Below, piece by piece: positions 18,611 through 28,461 of a stretch of DNA of 64,000 nt (positions are counted from its first letter, which is position 1; the number at the start of each line of letters is the position of its first letter). The DNA is from Thauera phenolivorans (GTDB lineage Bacteria > Pseudomonadota > Gammaproteobacteria > Burkholderiales > Rhodocyclaceae). The stretch spans positions 483,321-547,320 of the forward strand of contig NZ_MBFM01000002.1 of the NCBI RefSeq assembly GCF_001696715.1, in the 5' to 3' direction. The translations under genes and the position numbers were made by a program. A model generated the notes under the pieces. The model made no database searches. It saw nothing but the letters and a program-made list of their open reading frames with translations, and was not told the DNA's origin.

Positions 18611-19108
18611 ATGCGCCCCATTCCGCCCGCCCTCGCCTCCCCGCTCGCCCGCCTCGCCGCCACCTGGTCCCGCCTCGCTCCGCGCGAGCGCAAGCTGGTC
18701 ACCCTGGCCGCGCTGCTCGTCGCCGGCGCCGCGCTGTACGGCCTGATCGACTGGAGCCTCGCCGAGCGCGAACGCCTCCGGCGCGCCCTCCCCCAGACCC
18801 GCGCCGACTACCAGCGCATGCAGCGCGACGCCGCCGAGCTCGCCGCATTGCGTGCGAGTGCGCCGCGCCGGGTCGGCGGCGATCCGCTTGCAGCCGCCCG
18901 CGCCGCCGCTGCGGCCGAGGGCCTCGCCCTCGAACTCTCCGCCGTCCCCGAGGGCATCCAGGCACGCGGTACGGTCGCCGCCGCCCCCCTGCTCGCATGG
19001 GTAGCGAATCTCCATGAGACGCTCGGCCTGCGCGCGGTGCGGGTCGAGCTGCGTCGGGTAGGCGATGCGCTCGAGATCGACGCCGTGTTCGCGGGACAGC
19101 CGTCGTGA
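18611..19108 (+). CDS. gspM: Type II secretion protein GspM
   Basis: This 165-aa GspM has the conserved LAPRERKLVTLAALLVAGAALYG helix near residues 23-46 and a short coiled segment. A ferredoxin-like periplasmic domain follows (EGIQARGTVAAAPLLAWVANL ... VRVELRRVGDALEIDAVF). GspM pairs with GspL in the inner-membrane platform. Its stop overlaps the gspN start codon. Confidence 0.92.
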   Translation: MRPIPPALASPLARLAATWSRLAPRERKLVTLAALLVAGAALYGLIDWSLAERERLRRALPQTRADYQRMQRDAAELAALRASAPRRVGGDPLAAARAAAAAEGLALELSAVPEGIQARGTVAAAPLLAWVANLHETLGLRAVRVELRRVGDALEIDAVFAGQPS

Positions 19109-19878
19109 GCGCGGTGCGCCGCGCCCTGGCCCGGATCGCGGGCGCGCTCTCCTTCTTGGTGCTTCTGGCCGCGCTGTTGCTCGCACGCCTGCCGGCCGGC
19201 CTGGTCGATGCAGCCCTCGCCCGCCTGACCGACGGCGGCCTGCGCCTGGCCGAAGCGCGCGGCACGCTGTGGCGCGGCAGTGCGCTGCTCGCCGGGCGCG
19301 AAGTCGACGGCGGCGAACTCGCCGCTCTGCTACCGCTGGCGTGGACCTTCTCGCCGTCCGGGCTGCTGCGCGGCGAACTTGCCTGGTCGGTCGATGCCGC
19401 CTCGCGTGCCGCAGGCTCGATCCGCGTGGCGGCCGACGGCGTCGCCCTCGAGGCGCTGTCGCTCACCCTGCCGCTGCGCACCCTGGCCGCGGCAAGCAAG
19501 CATCCGCTGGCCCACGCCGGCTGGGGCGGCAGCCTGCAGGCCGAAAGCGAAGAACTGCACTGCGACTGGACGGCGCGCTGCAGTGGCGCGCTCGCCCTCG
19601 AATGGCGCGATGCGGCAAGCGCTCTGCTGCCGCAGGCACGGCTCGGGCGCTACCGCGTCCGAACGGCGTTCCGGGAGGGCGACCTGGAATTCGGCGTCCG
19701 CACGCCCGAGGGCCTGCTCAGAATCACAGGCGAGGGCAGCCTGCCGTTCGGCGGGCGGCTGGCGTTCGAGGGTAGCGTGGCGGGCGAGCCCGGCCTGGTC
19801 GGCCGCCTGCCCGCGGTGCTCGACGGCATCGCCTTCGCCGGCGAGGACCCGGCGAAGGTCACGCTGCGCATTCGCTGA
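19105..19878 (+). CDS. gspN: Type II secretion protein GspN
   Basis: This 257-aa protein has an N-terminal membrane helix (about residues 14-30) followed by a beta-rich periplasmic domain typical of T2SSN. Visible markers are LAEARGTLWRGSALL, the LAWTFSPSGLLRGELAW block and the C-terminal LPFGGRLAFEGSVAGEPG. GspN is an accessory component found in only some systems, and its exact role is unclear. It starts at a GTG overlapping the gspM stop and closes the operon. The convergent zapE stop lies 10 nt beyond. Confidence 0.9.
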   Translation: MSAVRRALARIAGALSFLVLLAALLLARLPAGLVDAALARLTDGGLRLAEARGTLWRGSALLAGREVDGGELAALLPLAWTFSPSGLLRGELAWSVDAASRAAGSIRVAADGVALEALSLTLPLRTLAAASKHPLAHAGWGGSLQAESEELHCDWTARCSGALALEWRDAASALLPQARLGRYRVRTAFREGDLEFGVRTPEGLLRITGEGSLPFGGRLAFEGSVAGEPGLVGRLPAVLDGIAFAGEDPAKVTLRIR

Positions 19879-19888
19879 GCGCCGACGC

Positions 19889-21004
19889 TCACTCGGGGCG
19901 GTGTGGTTCGGCGAGGTAGTCGCGGGTGCGCATCTCGATCAGCCGGCTGACCGTGCGCACGAATTCATGGGCATTGTGGCCTTCGGTGTACAGCTCGTAG
20001 GCCGGCACCGCGGCGCTCATGATCAGTTTCACGCGATGGTCGTAGAGGACGTCGATCAGCCAGGTGAAGCGGCGCGCCTCGGAGGCATTGCCGGCCAGCA
20101 TCTTCGGCACGTCGGACAGGATCAGCGTGTGGTGCTCGCGCGCGATCTCGAGGTAGTCGTTCTGCGAGCGCGCCCCGCCGCACAGAGTGTCGAAGCCGAA
20201 CCAGATCACCCCGGGCGCCCGGCGCACCACCGGCAGGCGGCGCTCGAGCACTTCGATCTCGCCGCGCTCGCCCTCGCCGCCGGCGAGGCGGACGAAGTCG
20301 TCGGCCAGCTTGCGCTCTGCCGCGACGTCGTGCGGCACCAGATAGATCTCGAGCGCCTCGAGCGTGCGCAGGCGGTAATCGGTGCCGTTGTCGACCTCGA
20401 CGACGTCGAAGCGCTGCTTGATCATCTCGATCGTCGGCAGGAAGTTGATCCGCATCAGGCCGTTGGGATAGAGACCGTCCGGCGGATAGTTGGACGTCAT
20501 CACGAAGATGACGCCGCGGGCGAACAGCGCCTCGAGCAGGCGGCCGAGGATCATCGCGTCGGCGATGTCCGAGACGTGGAACTCGTCGAAGCACAGCAGC
20601 CGGGTCTCGCGGGCGATGCGGTCGGCCACCTTCTGCAGCGGATCGGCCTCGTGATTGAGCTGCCTGAGGTCGTTCTGCACTTCCTGCATGAAGGCGTGGA
20701 AATGCACCCGGCGCTTGCGCTTGTAGGGCACCGCTTCGTAGAAACAGTCCATCAGGAAGCTCTTGCCACGGCCCACGCCGCCCCAGAAGTACACGCTGCG
20801 CGGCATCTGCGGCTTGTTGAAGAACTGCTTCAAGCGGCTGCCGCGGCGGGCGGCCTTGAAGCCGATCAGTTCGGCATACAGGCCCTGGAGCCGCTGGGCG
20901 GCAGCGCGCTGGGCCGGATCGGACTGGAAACCACGCGCCTTCAGCTCGGCTTCGTAGGCGTCGATCATGCCGTGCTGGGGTACGTTGAGAATGGGATGAG
21001 GCAT
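19889..21004 (-). CDS. zapE: Cell-division ATPase ZapE (AFG1-like)
   Basis: ZapE is an AAA-type ATPase of the AFG1/LACE1 family, linked to Z-ring constriction in bacteria. The protein is 371 aa (family length about 370). It has Walker A GGVGRGKS (about residues 76-83), the following LMDCFYEAVP, FHAFMQEVQNDL, Walker B RLLCFDEFHVSDIADAM and the arginine-bearing MTSNYPPDGLYPNGL. It lies downstream of lpdA on the same strand, behind a strong hairpin terminator, so it is probably transcribed separately. Confidence 0.95.
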   Translation of the reverse strand: MPHPILNVPQHGMIDAYEAELKARGFQSDPAQRAAAQRLQGLYAELIGFKAARRGSRLKQFFNKPQMPRSVYFWGGVGRGKSFLMDCFYEAVPYKRKRRVHFHAFMQEVQNDLRQLNHEADPLQKVADRIARETRLLCFDEFHVSDIADAMILGRLLEALFARGVIFVMTSNYPPDGLYPNGLMRINFLPTIEMIKQRFDVVEVDNGTDYRLRTLEALEIYLVPHDVAAERKLADDFVRLAGGEGERGEIEVLERRLPVVRRAPGVIWFGFDTLCGGARSQNDYLEIAREHHTLILSDVPKMLAGNASEARRFTWLIDVLYDHRVKLIMSAAVPAYELYTEGHNAHEFVRTVSRLIEMRTRDYLAEPHRPE

Positions 21005-21050
21005 GGAGGATCGGTCGGGAGCGTTGGTCGAGGGGGCTGCAGGTTAACGC

Positions 21051-21088
21051 AAAAAGGGGTGGGTGCGAGCAAGCCCGCACCTCACCCC
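21051..21088 (-). terminator. Rho-independent terminator of the sucAB-lpdA transcript
   Basis: On the minus strand a long hairpin (ggggtgaggtgcg paired with cgcacccacccc, one mismatch, 7-nt loop) is followed directly by TTTTT. It lies 19 nt past the lpdA stop and before zapE. Confidence 0.85.
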
Positions 21089-21106
21089 TCGCGCCTCAGC
21101 CCGTGC

Positions 21107-22531
21107 TCAGAAGTGCAGCGGGCGCTTGTCGCAGGCCAGCGCCGCCTCGTGCACCACCTCCGACAGCGTCGGGTGGGCGTGGCAGATGCGGGCGAGATCC
21201 TCGCTGCAGCCAGCGAACTCCATCGCCACCACCGCCTCGGAGATCAGCTCGGAGGCATTGGCGCCGATGATGTGCACGCCGAGGATGCGGTCGGTCTCGG
21301 CGTCGGCGAGCATCTTCACGAAGCCGGTCGGGTCGCCCATGCCGAGCGCGCGGCCGTTGGCGAGGAAGGGGATCTTGCCGACCTTGTAGGCGACGCCCTC
21401 GGCCTTGAGCTGCTGCTCGGTCTTGCCGACCCAGGCGATCTCCGGGCTGGTGTAGATCACCCAGGGGATGGTGTCGAAGTTGCAGTGACCGGCCTGGCCC
21501 GCCATCAGCTCGGCGACCATCACGCCCTCCTCCATCGCCTTGTGCGCGAGCATCGGGCCGCGCACCACGTCGCCCACCGCCCACACGCCGGGCAGGTTGG
21601 TGCGGCAGTGCTCGTCGACCTCGATCATGCCGCGCTCGGTGATCTTCAGCTCCACCGCTCCGGCGTTGAGCCCCTCGGTGTTGGGCACGCGGCCCACCGA
21701 GACGATCAGGCGATCGGCCTCGAGCTTGTGCTCGGCGCCGTCCTTGTCGGTGTACTTGACCACCACGTGCTTCTTGCCGACCTCGACCTCGCCGATCTGC
21801 ACCCCGAGCTTGATGTTCAGGCCCTGCTTGGTGAAGACCTTGAGCGCCTCCTTGGCGACGTCCTGGTCGGCCGCGCCGAGGAAGTCGGGCAGCGCCTCGA
21901 GCACGGTGACTTCGGCCCCCACGCGGCGCCACACCGAACCCATCTCGAGGCCGATGACGCCAGCGCCGATCACGGCGAGCTTCTTCGGCACATCGTCGAT
22001 GTCGAGCGCGCCGACGTTGTCGCACACGATCTTGTTGTCGACCGGAATGCCCGGCAGATGGCGCGGCGACGAGCCGGTGGCGACGATGACCTGCTTCGCG
22101 GTGACGACCTCGTCGCCGACCTGGACCTGCCAGCCCGCCTCGACCTTGCCGACGAAGGCGCCGTGGCCGTTGAGCAGGGTGACCTTGTTCTTCTTGAACA
22201 GGCCCTTGATGCCGCCGGTGAGCTGGCCGACGATCGTGTTCTTGCGACCGATCATCTTGCCGACGTCGATCTTGGGCGTGCCGACGCTGATGCCCTGGTC
22301 CTCGAAGGCGTGGCCCGCTTCCTCGAACAGGTGCGAGGTGTGGAGCAGCGCCTTCGACGGGATGCAGCCGACGTTCAGGCAGGTGCCGCCGAGGCGGGGC
22401 TCGCCCTTCGGATCGGCATAGGGGTTGGATTCGCAGCAGGCGGTCTTGAAGCCGAGCTGCGCGGCGCGGATCGCGGCGACATAGCCGCCGGGGCCGCCAC
22501 CGATGACGAGTACGTCGAATTCCTTGGACAT
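21107..22531 (-). CDS. lpdA: Dihydrolipoyl dehydrogenase (E3)
   Basis: This is the E3 flavoprotein that reoxidises dihydrolipoyl groups of 2-oxoglutarate dehydrogenase, passing electrons to NAD+. The protein is 474 aa. It has an N-terminal FAD Rossmann motif [17 protein letters not shown], the redox-active disulfide [17 protein letters not shown], the NAD motif [15 protein letters not shown] and the FAD motif [16 protein letters not shown]. The C-terminal His-Glu pair is HAHPTLSE. It is third in the sucA-sucB-lpdA operon, 75 nt after sucB. No pyruvate dehydrogenase genes are nearby, so the enzyme may also serve other complexes. Confidence 0.97.
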   Translation of the reverse strand: MSKEFDVLVIGGGPGGYVAAIRAAQLGFKTACCESNPYADPKGEPRLGGTCLNVGCIPSKALLHTSHLFEEAGHAFEDQGISVGTPKIDVGKMIGRKNTIVGQLTGGIKGLFKKNKVTLLNGHGAFVGKVEAGWQVQVGDEVVTAKQVIVATGSSPRHLPGIPVDNKIVCDNVGALDIDDVPKKLAVIGAGVIGLEMGSVWRRVGAEVTVLEALPDFLGAADQDVAKEALKVFTKQGLNIKLGVQIGEVEVGKKHVVVKYTDKDGAEHKLEADRLIVSVGRVPNTEGLNAGAVELKITERGMIEVDEHCRTNLPGVWAVGDVVRGPMLAHKAMEEGVMVAELMAGQAGHCNFDTIPWVIYTSPEIAWVGKTEQQLKAEGVAYKVGKIPFLANGRALGMGDPTGFVKMLADAETDRILGVHIIGANASELISEAVVAMEFAGCSEDLARICHAHPTLSEVVHEAALACDKRPLHF

Positions 22532-22606
22532 GGGTTCTCCGTTAGGCGGGAAGGATTACCGGCCACGGGGCGGACGGCGGCCAGGCCGCGCCCGCCCCGT
22601 CCCCGA

Positions 22607-23803
22607 TCAGACGTCGAGCAGCAGGCGGGCCGGATCTTCCAGCGCTTCCTTCATCGTCACCAGGCCGAGCACCGCTTCACGGCCGTCGATGATGCGGTGG
22701 TCGTAGGACATCGCGAGGTAGTTCATCGGGCGCACCACGACCTGGCCATTCTCGACCACGGCCCGGTCCTTGGTGGCATGGATGCCGAGGATCGCCGACT
22801 GCGGCGGGTTGATGATGGGGGTCGACAGCATCGAGCCGAACACGCCGCCGTTGGAGATCGAGAAGGTGCCGCCGGTGAGCTCCTCGAGCGACAGCTTGCC
22901 GTTCTTGGCCTTCTCGCCGAACTCGCCGATCTTCTTCTCGATGTCGGCGATCGACATCTGGTCGGCGTCACGGATGATCGGCACCACGAGGCCGCGCGGC
23001 GAACCGACCGCGATGCCGATGTCGATGTAGCCGTGGTAGATGATGTCGTTGCCATCGACCGAGGCGTTCAGGATCGGGAACTTCTTGAGCGCGGCGACCG
23101 CGGCCTTGACGAAGAAGCCCATGAAGCCGAGGCGAACGCCGTGGGCCTTCTCGAACTTCTCGCCGTACTGCTTGCGCAGGGCCATCACCGGCGCCATGTT
23201 CACCTCGTTGAAGGTGGTGAGGATGGCGTTCTCGTTCTTCGACTGGATCAGCCGCTCGGCGATGCGCGCCCGCAGGCGGGTCATCGGCACGCGTTCTTCC
23301 GGGCGCTCGCCGACCGGCGCGGCCGCGGGGGCGGCAGCCGGTGCTGCGGCGGCGGACTTGGGCTGGGCGCCGACCGCGTCTTCCTTCGTCACGCGGCCGC
23401 CACGGCCGCTGCCGGCCACCTCGACGGCGGCGATGCCCTTCTCCTCCAGGATCTTGCGCGCGGCCGGGCTCGGTTCGCCGGCGCCGCCGCTCGAAGCGGC
23501 AGCGGCGGCCGGGGCGGCGGCGGCGGGTGCCGCCTCGGCGGCAGGCGCGCCGGCGGTGGCGGTCGCTTCGGTGTCGATCTGGGCGATCAGCTCGCCCGAG
23601 GTGACGCTGTCGCCGTCGCCCTTGAGGATCTTCACCAGCACGCCGGCGGCGGGCGCCGGGGTCTCGAGCACGACCTTGTCGGTCTCGATGTCGATCAGGT
23701 TCTCGTCGCGTGCGACGGCCTCACCTTCCTTCTTGTGCCAGGCGACGAGCGAGGCCTCGGAAACGGACTCGGACAGTTGCGGTACCTTGACTTCGATCAG
23801 CAT
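22607..23803 (-). CDS. sucB: Dihydrolipoyl succinyltransferase (E2 of 2-oxoglutarate dehydrogenase)
   Basis: This E2 core (398 aa) has one N-terminal lipoyl domain with the lipoylated lysine in the ETDK motif (Lys43). An Ala/Pro-rich linker leads to a peripheral-subunit-binding domain ([13 protein letters not shown] near 110), and a second linker leads to the catalytic domain. The catalytic domain carries the conserved [13 protein letters not shown] active-site segment. The sequence [16 protein letters not shown] also fits the succinyltransferase type. It lies 23 nt after sucA and is coupled with it. Confidence 0.97.
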   Translation of the reverse strand: MLIEVKVPQLSESVSEASLVAWHKKEGEAVARDENLIDIETDKVVLETPAPAAGVLVKILKGDGDSVTSGELIAQIDTEATATAGAPAAEAAPAAAAPAAAAASSGGAGEPSPAARKILEEKGIAAVEVAGSGRGGRVTKEDAVGAQPKSAAAAPAAAPAAAPVGERPEERVPMTRLRARIAERLIQSKNENAILTTFNEVNMAPVMALRKQYGEKFEKAHGVRLGFMGFFVKAAVAALKKFPILNASVDGNDIIYHGYIDIGIAVGSPRGLVVPIIRDADQMSIADIEKKIGEFGEKAKNGKLSLEELTGGTFSISNGGVFGSMLSTPIINPPQSAILGIHATKDRAVVENGQVVVRPMNYLAMSYDHRIIDGREAVLGLVTMKEALEDPARLLLDV

Positions 23804-23826
23804 GAATCATTCCTCCCGTTGTTCTA

Positions 23827-26679
23827 TTAGTTGGGCGATTGCGGGGTCGCGTCCTGGATCGGACCAAAGGCGTTCTCGAGGACCGTCTTCTGCTGCAGGT
23901 TGTGCTTGGCGTAGTAGCCGACCGCAGGCGAGGACGCCGCCGGACGGCTGACCAGCAGCAGCTTGCGCTTGGGACCGAGCACGCTGACGAGGTGCTGGCG
24001 CGAGGCCAGCCAGTACCACGGACCCTGGTTGCGCGGCTCTTCCTGGCACCACACCACTTCCTTCGCGTTCGGGAACGCGCCGATCGCGTCGCTGAACTCC
24101 TGCGCCGGGAAGGGATAGAGCTGTTCGACGCGAACCAGCGCGGTGTCGGTGATGTTGTGCTCGCGGCGGTAGGCCAGCAATTCGTAGTAGATCTTGCCCT
24201 GGCACAGAACGACGCGCTTGACCTTCTTGGCGTCGAGCTGCTCGGTCTCGGGGATGACCGGCTTGAACTGGCCGTTGGAGAGATCCTCGATCGAGGAGAT
24301 CGCCTCCTTGTGACGCAGCAGCGACTTCGGCGTGATGATCACCAGCGGCTTGCGCAGGCGGCGGACCATCTGGCGGCGCAGCAGGTGGAAGATCTGGCTC
24401 GGCGTGGTCGGCACGCAGACCTGCCAGTTGTTCTCGGCGCAGTTGTTCATGAAGCGTTCGATACGCGCCGACGAGTGCTCGGGGCCCTGGCCCTCGTAGC
24501 CGTGCGGCAGCATCATCACGAGACCGCTCAAGCGGCCCCACTTGGCCTCGCCCGAGCTGATGAACTGGTCGATCACGACCTGGGCGCCATTGACGAAGTC
24601 GCCGAACTGGGCTTCCCACACCACGAGGTCATTGGGCTCGGTGGTCGCGTAGCCGTATTCGAAGGCGAGCACGCCTTCCTCGGACAGCACCGAGTCGAAG
24701 CACTGGAACTTCTCCTGGCCTTCCTGGATGTGGTCGAGCGGCTTGTAGATGCCCTCGTCCCAGCGCTCGCGGTTCTGGTCGTGCAGCACTGCGTGACGGT
24801 GGAAGAAGGTACCGCGGCCCACGTCCTCACCAGAGAGGCGCACCCCATAGCCCTGCGCGAGCAGGCTGGCGTAGGCGAGGTTCTCGCCCATGCCCCAGTC
24901 GAACGGCAGCTCGCCACGGCCCATCGCGGCGCGGTCGTCGATGATCTTCTTGACGCGCGAGTGCAGCGTGAAGGACTCCGGGATCGTGCTCAGGCGCTCG
25001 GCCAGCCGCTTGACCTCCTGCGCCGGGATGGCGGTCTCGCAGTCATCGGTGTAGGGCTTGCCGAGGAAGGGGCGCCAGTCGGAGGCGTACTTGCGCTGGT
25101 GGCCGGAGAGCACCGGGTTGTACAGCAGCTGACCCTTGTCGAGGTGCTCGCGGTACTCCGCGATCATGGCGTCCGGCTCGTCCGCGGCGCACACGCCCTC
25201 GGCGACCAGACGATCGGCGTAGAGCTTGCGGGTACCCGGATGCTGCTGCACCTTACGGTACATCAGCGGCTGGGTGACCATCGGCTCGTCCTGCTCGTTG
25301 TGGCCGAGCTTGCGGTAGCAGACGATGTCGACCACCACGTCCTTCTTGAACTCCTGGCGGAACTCGACTGCGAGCGCGGTGACGAAGGCCACCGCCTCCG
25401 GATCGTCGCCGTTCACATGGAAGATCGGCGCCTCGACCATCTTGAAGATGTCGGTGCAGTACAGCGAGGAGCGGTAGTCGCGCGGATCGGAGGTGGTGAA
25501 GCCGATCTGGTTGTTGATGACGATGTGCACCGTGCCGCCGGTACCGTAGCCGCGCGTCTGGGAGAAGTTCAGCATCTCCTGGTTGACGCCCTGGCCGGCC
25601 ACCGCTGCGTCGCCGTGGATCAGCACCGGCAGGACCTCGTCCTTGTCGGTGTCGCCGCGACGGACCTGGCGCGCATACACCGAGCCCTCGACCACCGGGT
25701 TGATGATCTCGAGGTGGGACGGGTTGAAGGCGAGCGTCAGGTGCACCGGGCCGCCCGGGCTCATGACGTCGCTGGAGAAGCCCATGTGGTACTTCACGTC
25801 ACCCGAGGTCAGTTCGGCCGCGCCCTTGCCCTCGAATTCCGAGAACAGCATTGCGGGCGACTTGCCGAGGGTGTTGACCAGCACGTTGAGGCGGCCGCGG
25901 TGGGCCATGCCGATGACGATCTCCTGGGTACCGAGCCCGCCGGCGACGCGGATCACCTCGTCCATCGAGACGATCGCCGACTCCCCGCCCTCGAGCGAGA
26001 AGCGCTTCTGGCCGACGTAGCGGGTGTGCAGGTAGCGCTCCAGCGTCTCGGCCGCGGTGGTCCGCTCGAGCAGACGCTTCTTCATCTCGACCGAGAACTT
26101 CGGCGTGCCGCGCACGCTCTCGAGCCGGCTCTGGATCCAGCGCTTCTGCTGGATGTCCGACATGTACATGTACTCGGAGCCGATCGAACCGCAGTAGGTC
26201 TGGCGCACCGCCTCGAGGATCTCGCGCAGGCTGGCGTGCTCGGTCGAGAAGCCGTGGAAGGAGCCGACGTTGAAGGTGCGCGACAGATCGGCCTCGGTGA
26301 AGCCGTAATAGGACGGCTCGAGCTCGGACACCTGCGGACGCTCGGTGCGCTTGAGCGGGTCGAGGTTGGCCCAGCGGTTGCCGAGGAAGCGGTAGGCGTT
26401 GATCAGCTGCAGGGCGGAGACCTGCAGCTTGTCCTCGCCGCTCTCGACCATCACGGTGCGGATCGGCCCGCGCTTGGCGATCTGCTCGAAGGCCGCGATG
26501 ATCGGGCCGTGAGCGACGTCACGCACCGCCGCGCCGGCCTGGCTCTGCAGGCCGTCGAAATAGGTGCGCCACTTGTCGGACACCGAGGCCGGGTCGGCAA
26601 GATAGTTTTCGTAGAGTTCTTCGATGAACGGCGCATTCGAGCCGAACAGGTGCGAAGAGGATTGGAACTGCTTCGTCAT
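23827..26679 (-). CDS. sucA: 2-oxoglutarate dehydrogenase E1 component
   Basis: This thiamine-diphosphate enzyme (950 aa) decarboxylates 2-oxoglutarate in the TCA cycle. It has an N-terminal FEELYENYL-type motif (FIEELYENYLADPASV), VIGMAHRGRLNVL, the thiamine-binding GDAAVAGQGV ... VINNQIGFTT stretch, and C-terminal pyrimidine-domain features such as LPHGYEGQGPEHSSARIERF. The ATG at 26679 is preceded at 8 nt by AGGTGGG. A GTG four codons upstream is in frame but overlaps that Shine-Dalgarno sequence, so the ATG is preferred. A strong terminator lies between gltA and this gene, so sucAB-lpdA probably has its own promoter in the 80-nt gap. Confidence 0.97.
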   Translation of the reverse strand: MTKQFQSSSHLFGSNAPFIEELYENYLADPASVSDKWRTYFDGLQSQAGAAVRDVAHGPIIAAFEQIAKRGPIRTVMVESGEDKLQVSALQLINAYRFLGNRWANLDPLKRTERPQVSELEPSYYGFTEADLSRTFNVGSFHGFSTEHASLREILEAVRQTYCGSIGSEYMYMSDIQQKRWIQSRLESVRGTPKFSVEMKKRLLERTTAAETLERYLHTRYVGQKRFSLEGGESAIVSMDEVIRVAGGLGTQEIVIGMAHRGRLNVLVNTLGKSPAMLFSEFEGKGAAELTSGDVKYHMGFSSDVMSPGGPVHLTLAFNPSHLEIINPVVEGSVYARQVRRGDTDKDEVLPVLIHGDAAVAGQGVNQEMLNFSQTRGYGTGGTVHIVINNQIGFTTSDPRDYRSSLYCTDIFKMVEAPIFHVNGDDPEAVAFVTALAVEFRQEFKKDVVVDIVCYRKLGHNEQDEPMVTQPLMYRKVQQHPGTRKLYADRLVAEGVCAADEPDAMIAEYREHLDKGQLLYNPVLSGHQRKYASDWRPFLGKPYTDDCETAIPAQEVKRLAERLSTIPESFTLHSRVKKIIDDRAAMGRGELPFDWGMGENLAYASLLAQGYGVRLSGEDVGRGTFFHRHAVLHDQNRERWDEGIYKPLDHIQEGQEKFQCFDSVLSEEGVLAFEYGYATTEPNDLVVWEAQFGDFVNGAQVVIDQFISSGEAKWGRLSGLVMMLPHGYEGQGPEHSSARIERFMNNCAENNWQVCVPTTPSQIFHLLRRQMVRRLRKPLVIITPKSLLRHKEAISSIEDLSNGQFKPVIPETEQLDAKKVKRVVLCQGKIYYELLAYRREHNITDTALVRVEQLYPFPAQEFSDAIGAFPNAKEVVWCQEEPRNQGPWYWLASRQHLVSVLGPKRKLLLVSRPAASSPAVGYYAKHNLQQKTVLENAFGPIQDATPQSPN

Positions 26680-26761
26680 TGTGAAACCCACCTATCGAGG
26701 TCTATATCCCTGGGTGCGATCGAGTCGGGCACGGGCGGCGCGGCCCCCGCCGCCGATGGGA

Positions 26762-26798
26762 AAACGGGATGGTCGCAAAGCGCACGACCATCCCGTTT
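26762..26798 (-). terminator. Strong hairpin terminator between gltA and sucA
   Basis: A perfect 14-bp stem (aaacgggatggtcg / cgaccatcccgttt) with a 9-nt loop is followed on the minus strand by a short T run (gttttccc). It lies 50 nt past the gltA stop and divides the TCA gene block into two transcripts, or attenuates read-through into sucA. A second GC-rich inverted repeat (ggcggcg / cgccgcc, about 26735-26755) lies nearer sucA. Confidence 0.8.
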
Positions 26799-26847
26799 CC
26801 GATTCAGCGCGGGTGAGTCTCCTCTCCCCCTGTCCGACGCTCTGGTC

Positions 26848-28140
26848 TTAGCGCTTGTCGATCGACGGCACGTCGCGGCGCGCAGCCCCGACGTAGAGCT
26901 GGCGCGGACGGCCGATCTTGTATTCCGGATCGGTGATCATCTCTTCCCACTGGGTGATCCAGCCCACCGTGCGCGCGAGCGCGAAGATGCAGGTGAACAT
27001 CGAGGTGGGGATGCCCAGCGCCTTCTGCACGATGCCCGAGTAGAAATCGACGTTCGGGTAGAGCTTCTTCTCGACGAAATACTCGTCTTCGAGCGCGATC
27101 CGCTCCAGCTCCTTGGCGAGCTTGAACAGGCGGTCGTTCTCGAGACCGAGTTCACCCAGCACCTCGGAGCACACCTTGGCCATCAACTTGGCGCGCGGAT
27201 CGAAGTTCTTGTATACGCGGTGGCCGAAACCCATCAGCTTGAAGCTGTCGTCCTTGTCCTTAGCACGCTTGATGTACTCGCCGACGCGCGAGACGTCGCC
27301 GATCTCCTCGAGCATGTTGAGGCAGGCCTCGTTCGCGCCGCCGTGGGCCGGACCCCACAGGCAGGCGATGCCGGCAGAGATGCAGGCGAAGGGGTTCGCG
27401 CCCGACGAACCGGCGAGGCGGACGGTCGAGGTCGAAGCGTTCTGCTCGTGGTCGGCGTGCAGCGTGAAGATCACGTCGAGTGCACGCACCAGCACCGGGT
27501 TCGGCTCGTACGACTCGCACGGCGTGCCGAACATCATGTGCATGAAGTTGGCGGTATAGCCGAGATCGTTGCGCGGGTACATGAAGGGCTCGCCCTTGTT
27601 GTACTTGTAGGCCATCGCGACGATCGTGGGCAGCTTGGCGATCAGCCGGTTGATCGAGATGCTGCGGTGCTCGGCGTCGGAGAAGTCCATCGCGTCATGG
27701 TAGAAGGCCGACAGCGCGCCGACCACGCCGACCATGACCGCCATCGGGTGCGCGTCGCGGCGGAAGCCCGAGTAGAACTTGGTCATCTGGTCGTGCAGCA
27801 TCGAGTGACGCTTGATCAGGTTCTCGAACTCGGTTTTCTCGGTCGCGTTGGGCAGCTCACCGTTCTTCAGCAGGTAGGCGACCTCGAGGAAGTTGCACTG
27901 CTCGGCAAGCTGCTCGATCGGGTAGCCGCGATAGAGCAGCTCGCCCTTGTCGCCGTCGATGAAGGTGATGCTCGACTTGCAGCTGGCGGTCGAGAGGAAA
28001 CCGGAGTCGTAAGTGAACAAGCCGGTCTTCCCGCCCAGGGTGCGAATGTCGATCACATCGTTGCCGTGCGTGCCGGTCATCACCGGGAATTCGACGGTCT
28101 TGCCGTCGACGTTCAGCGTAGCCTTGCGTTCAGTGTTCAT
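26848..28140 (-). CDS. gltA: Citrate synthase
   Basis: This type II (hexameric, NADH-sensitive family) citrate synthase is 430 aa. Recognisable segments are [38 protein letters not shown] with the catalytic His, [17 protein letters not shown] with the second His, and the C-terminal [10 protein letters not shown] with RPRQLYVG. The ATG at 28140 has a GAGGAG Shine-Dalgarno sequence about 6 nt upstream, which decides it over a more distant in-frame start. It lies 69 nt downstream of sdhE and is probably co-transcribed with sdh. Confidence 0.97.
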   Translation of the reverse strand: MNTERKATLNVDGKTVEFPVMTGTHGNDVIDIRTLGGKTGLFTYDSGFLSTASCKSSITFIDGDKGELLYRGYPIEQLAEQCNFLEVAYLLKNGELPNATEKTEFENLIKRHSMLHDQMTKFYSGFRRDAHPMAVMVGVVGALSAFYHDAMDFSDAEHRSISINRLIAKLPTIVAMAYKYNKGEPFMYPRNDLGYTANFMHMMFGTPCESYEPNPVLVRALDVIFTLHADHEQNASTSTVRLAGSSGANPFACISAGIACLWGPAHGGANEACLNMLEEIGDVSRVGEYIKRAKDKDDSFKLMGFGHRVYKNFDPRAKLMAKVCSEVLGELGLENDRLFKLAKELERIALEDEYFVEKKLYPNVDFYSGIVQKALGIPTSMFTCIFALARTVGWITQWEEMITDPEYKIGRPRQLYVGAARRDVPSIDKR

Positions 28141-28209
28141 GAATTCTCCTCTTCCTCTACGTTCCGTTTGCATGTTTGTGCTGCGGCGATTCGGGAACGA
28201 GCTGCCGTG

Positions 28210-28446
28210 TCAGGTCTGACGCAGCAGGCTCACCATCTCTTTCCAACGCTCGTTCTCGCACGGCTTGCTGCCGTTGACCATGGCCCAGATGTCATAGTCG
28301 TCGCTACGCAGCAGGTCATCGAGGTCCGCCAGCTGATCCTCGTCGAGACGATCGAAGTGACGCTCGAGAAAGCGCGCGAAGACCAGATCGAGCTCGAGCA
28401 GAGCCCGACGACACTGCCAGCGCACGCGTCCCCGATTGATGCTCAT
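28210..28446 (-). CDS. sdhE: Succinate dehydrogenase FAD assembly factor SdhE
   Basis: SdhE (SDHAF2/Sdh5 family) promotes covalent attachment of FAD to SdhA. The protein is 78 aa from ATG 28446; a GTG at 28461, directly after the sdhB stop, would add 5 residues. The fold signature WQCRRALLELDLVFARFLERHF is present, with the later DDYDIWAMVNG motif. The conserved RGxxE motif reads R-A-L-L-E here, so the glycine that is functionally important in E. coli SdhE and human SDHAF2 is replaced by alanine. Placement right after sdhB supports the assignment strongly. Confidence 0.93.
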   Translation of the reverse strand: MSINRGRVRWQCRRALLELDLVFARFLERHFDRLDEDQLADLDDLLRSDDYDIWAMVNGSKPCENERWKEMVSLLRQT

Positions 28447-28461
28447 CGTTTGCACGCTCAC

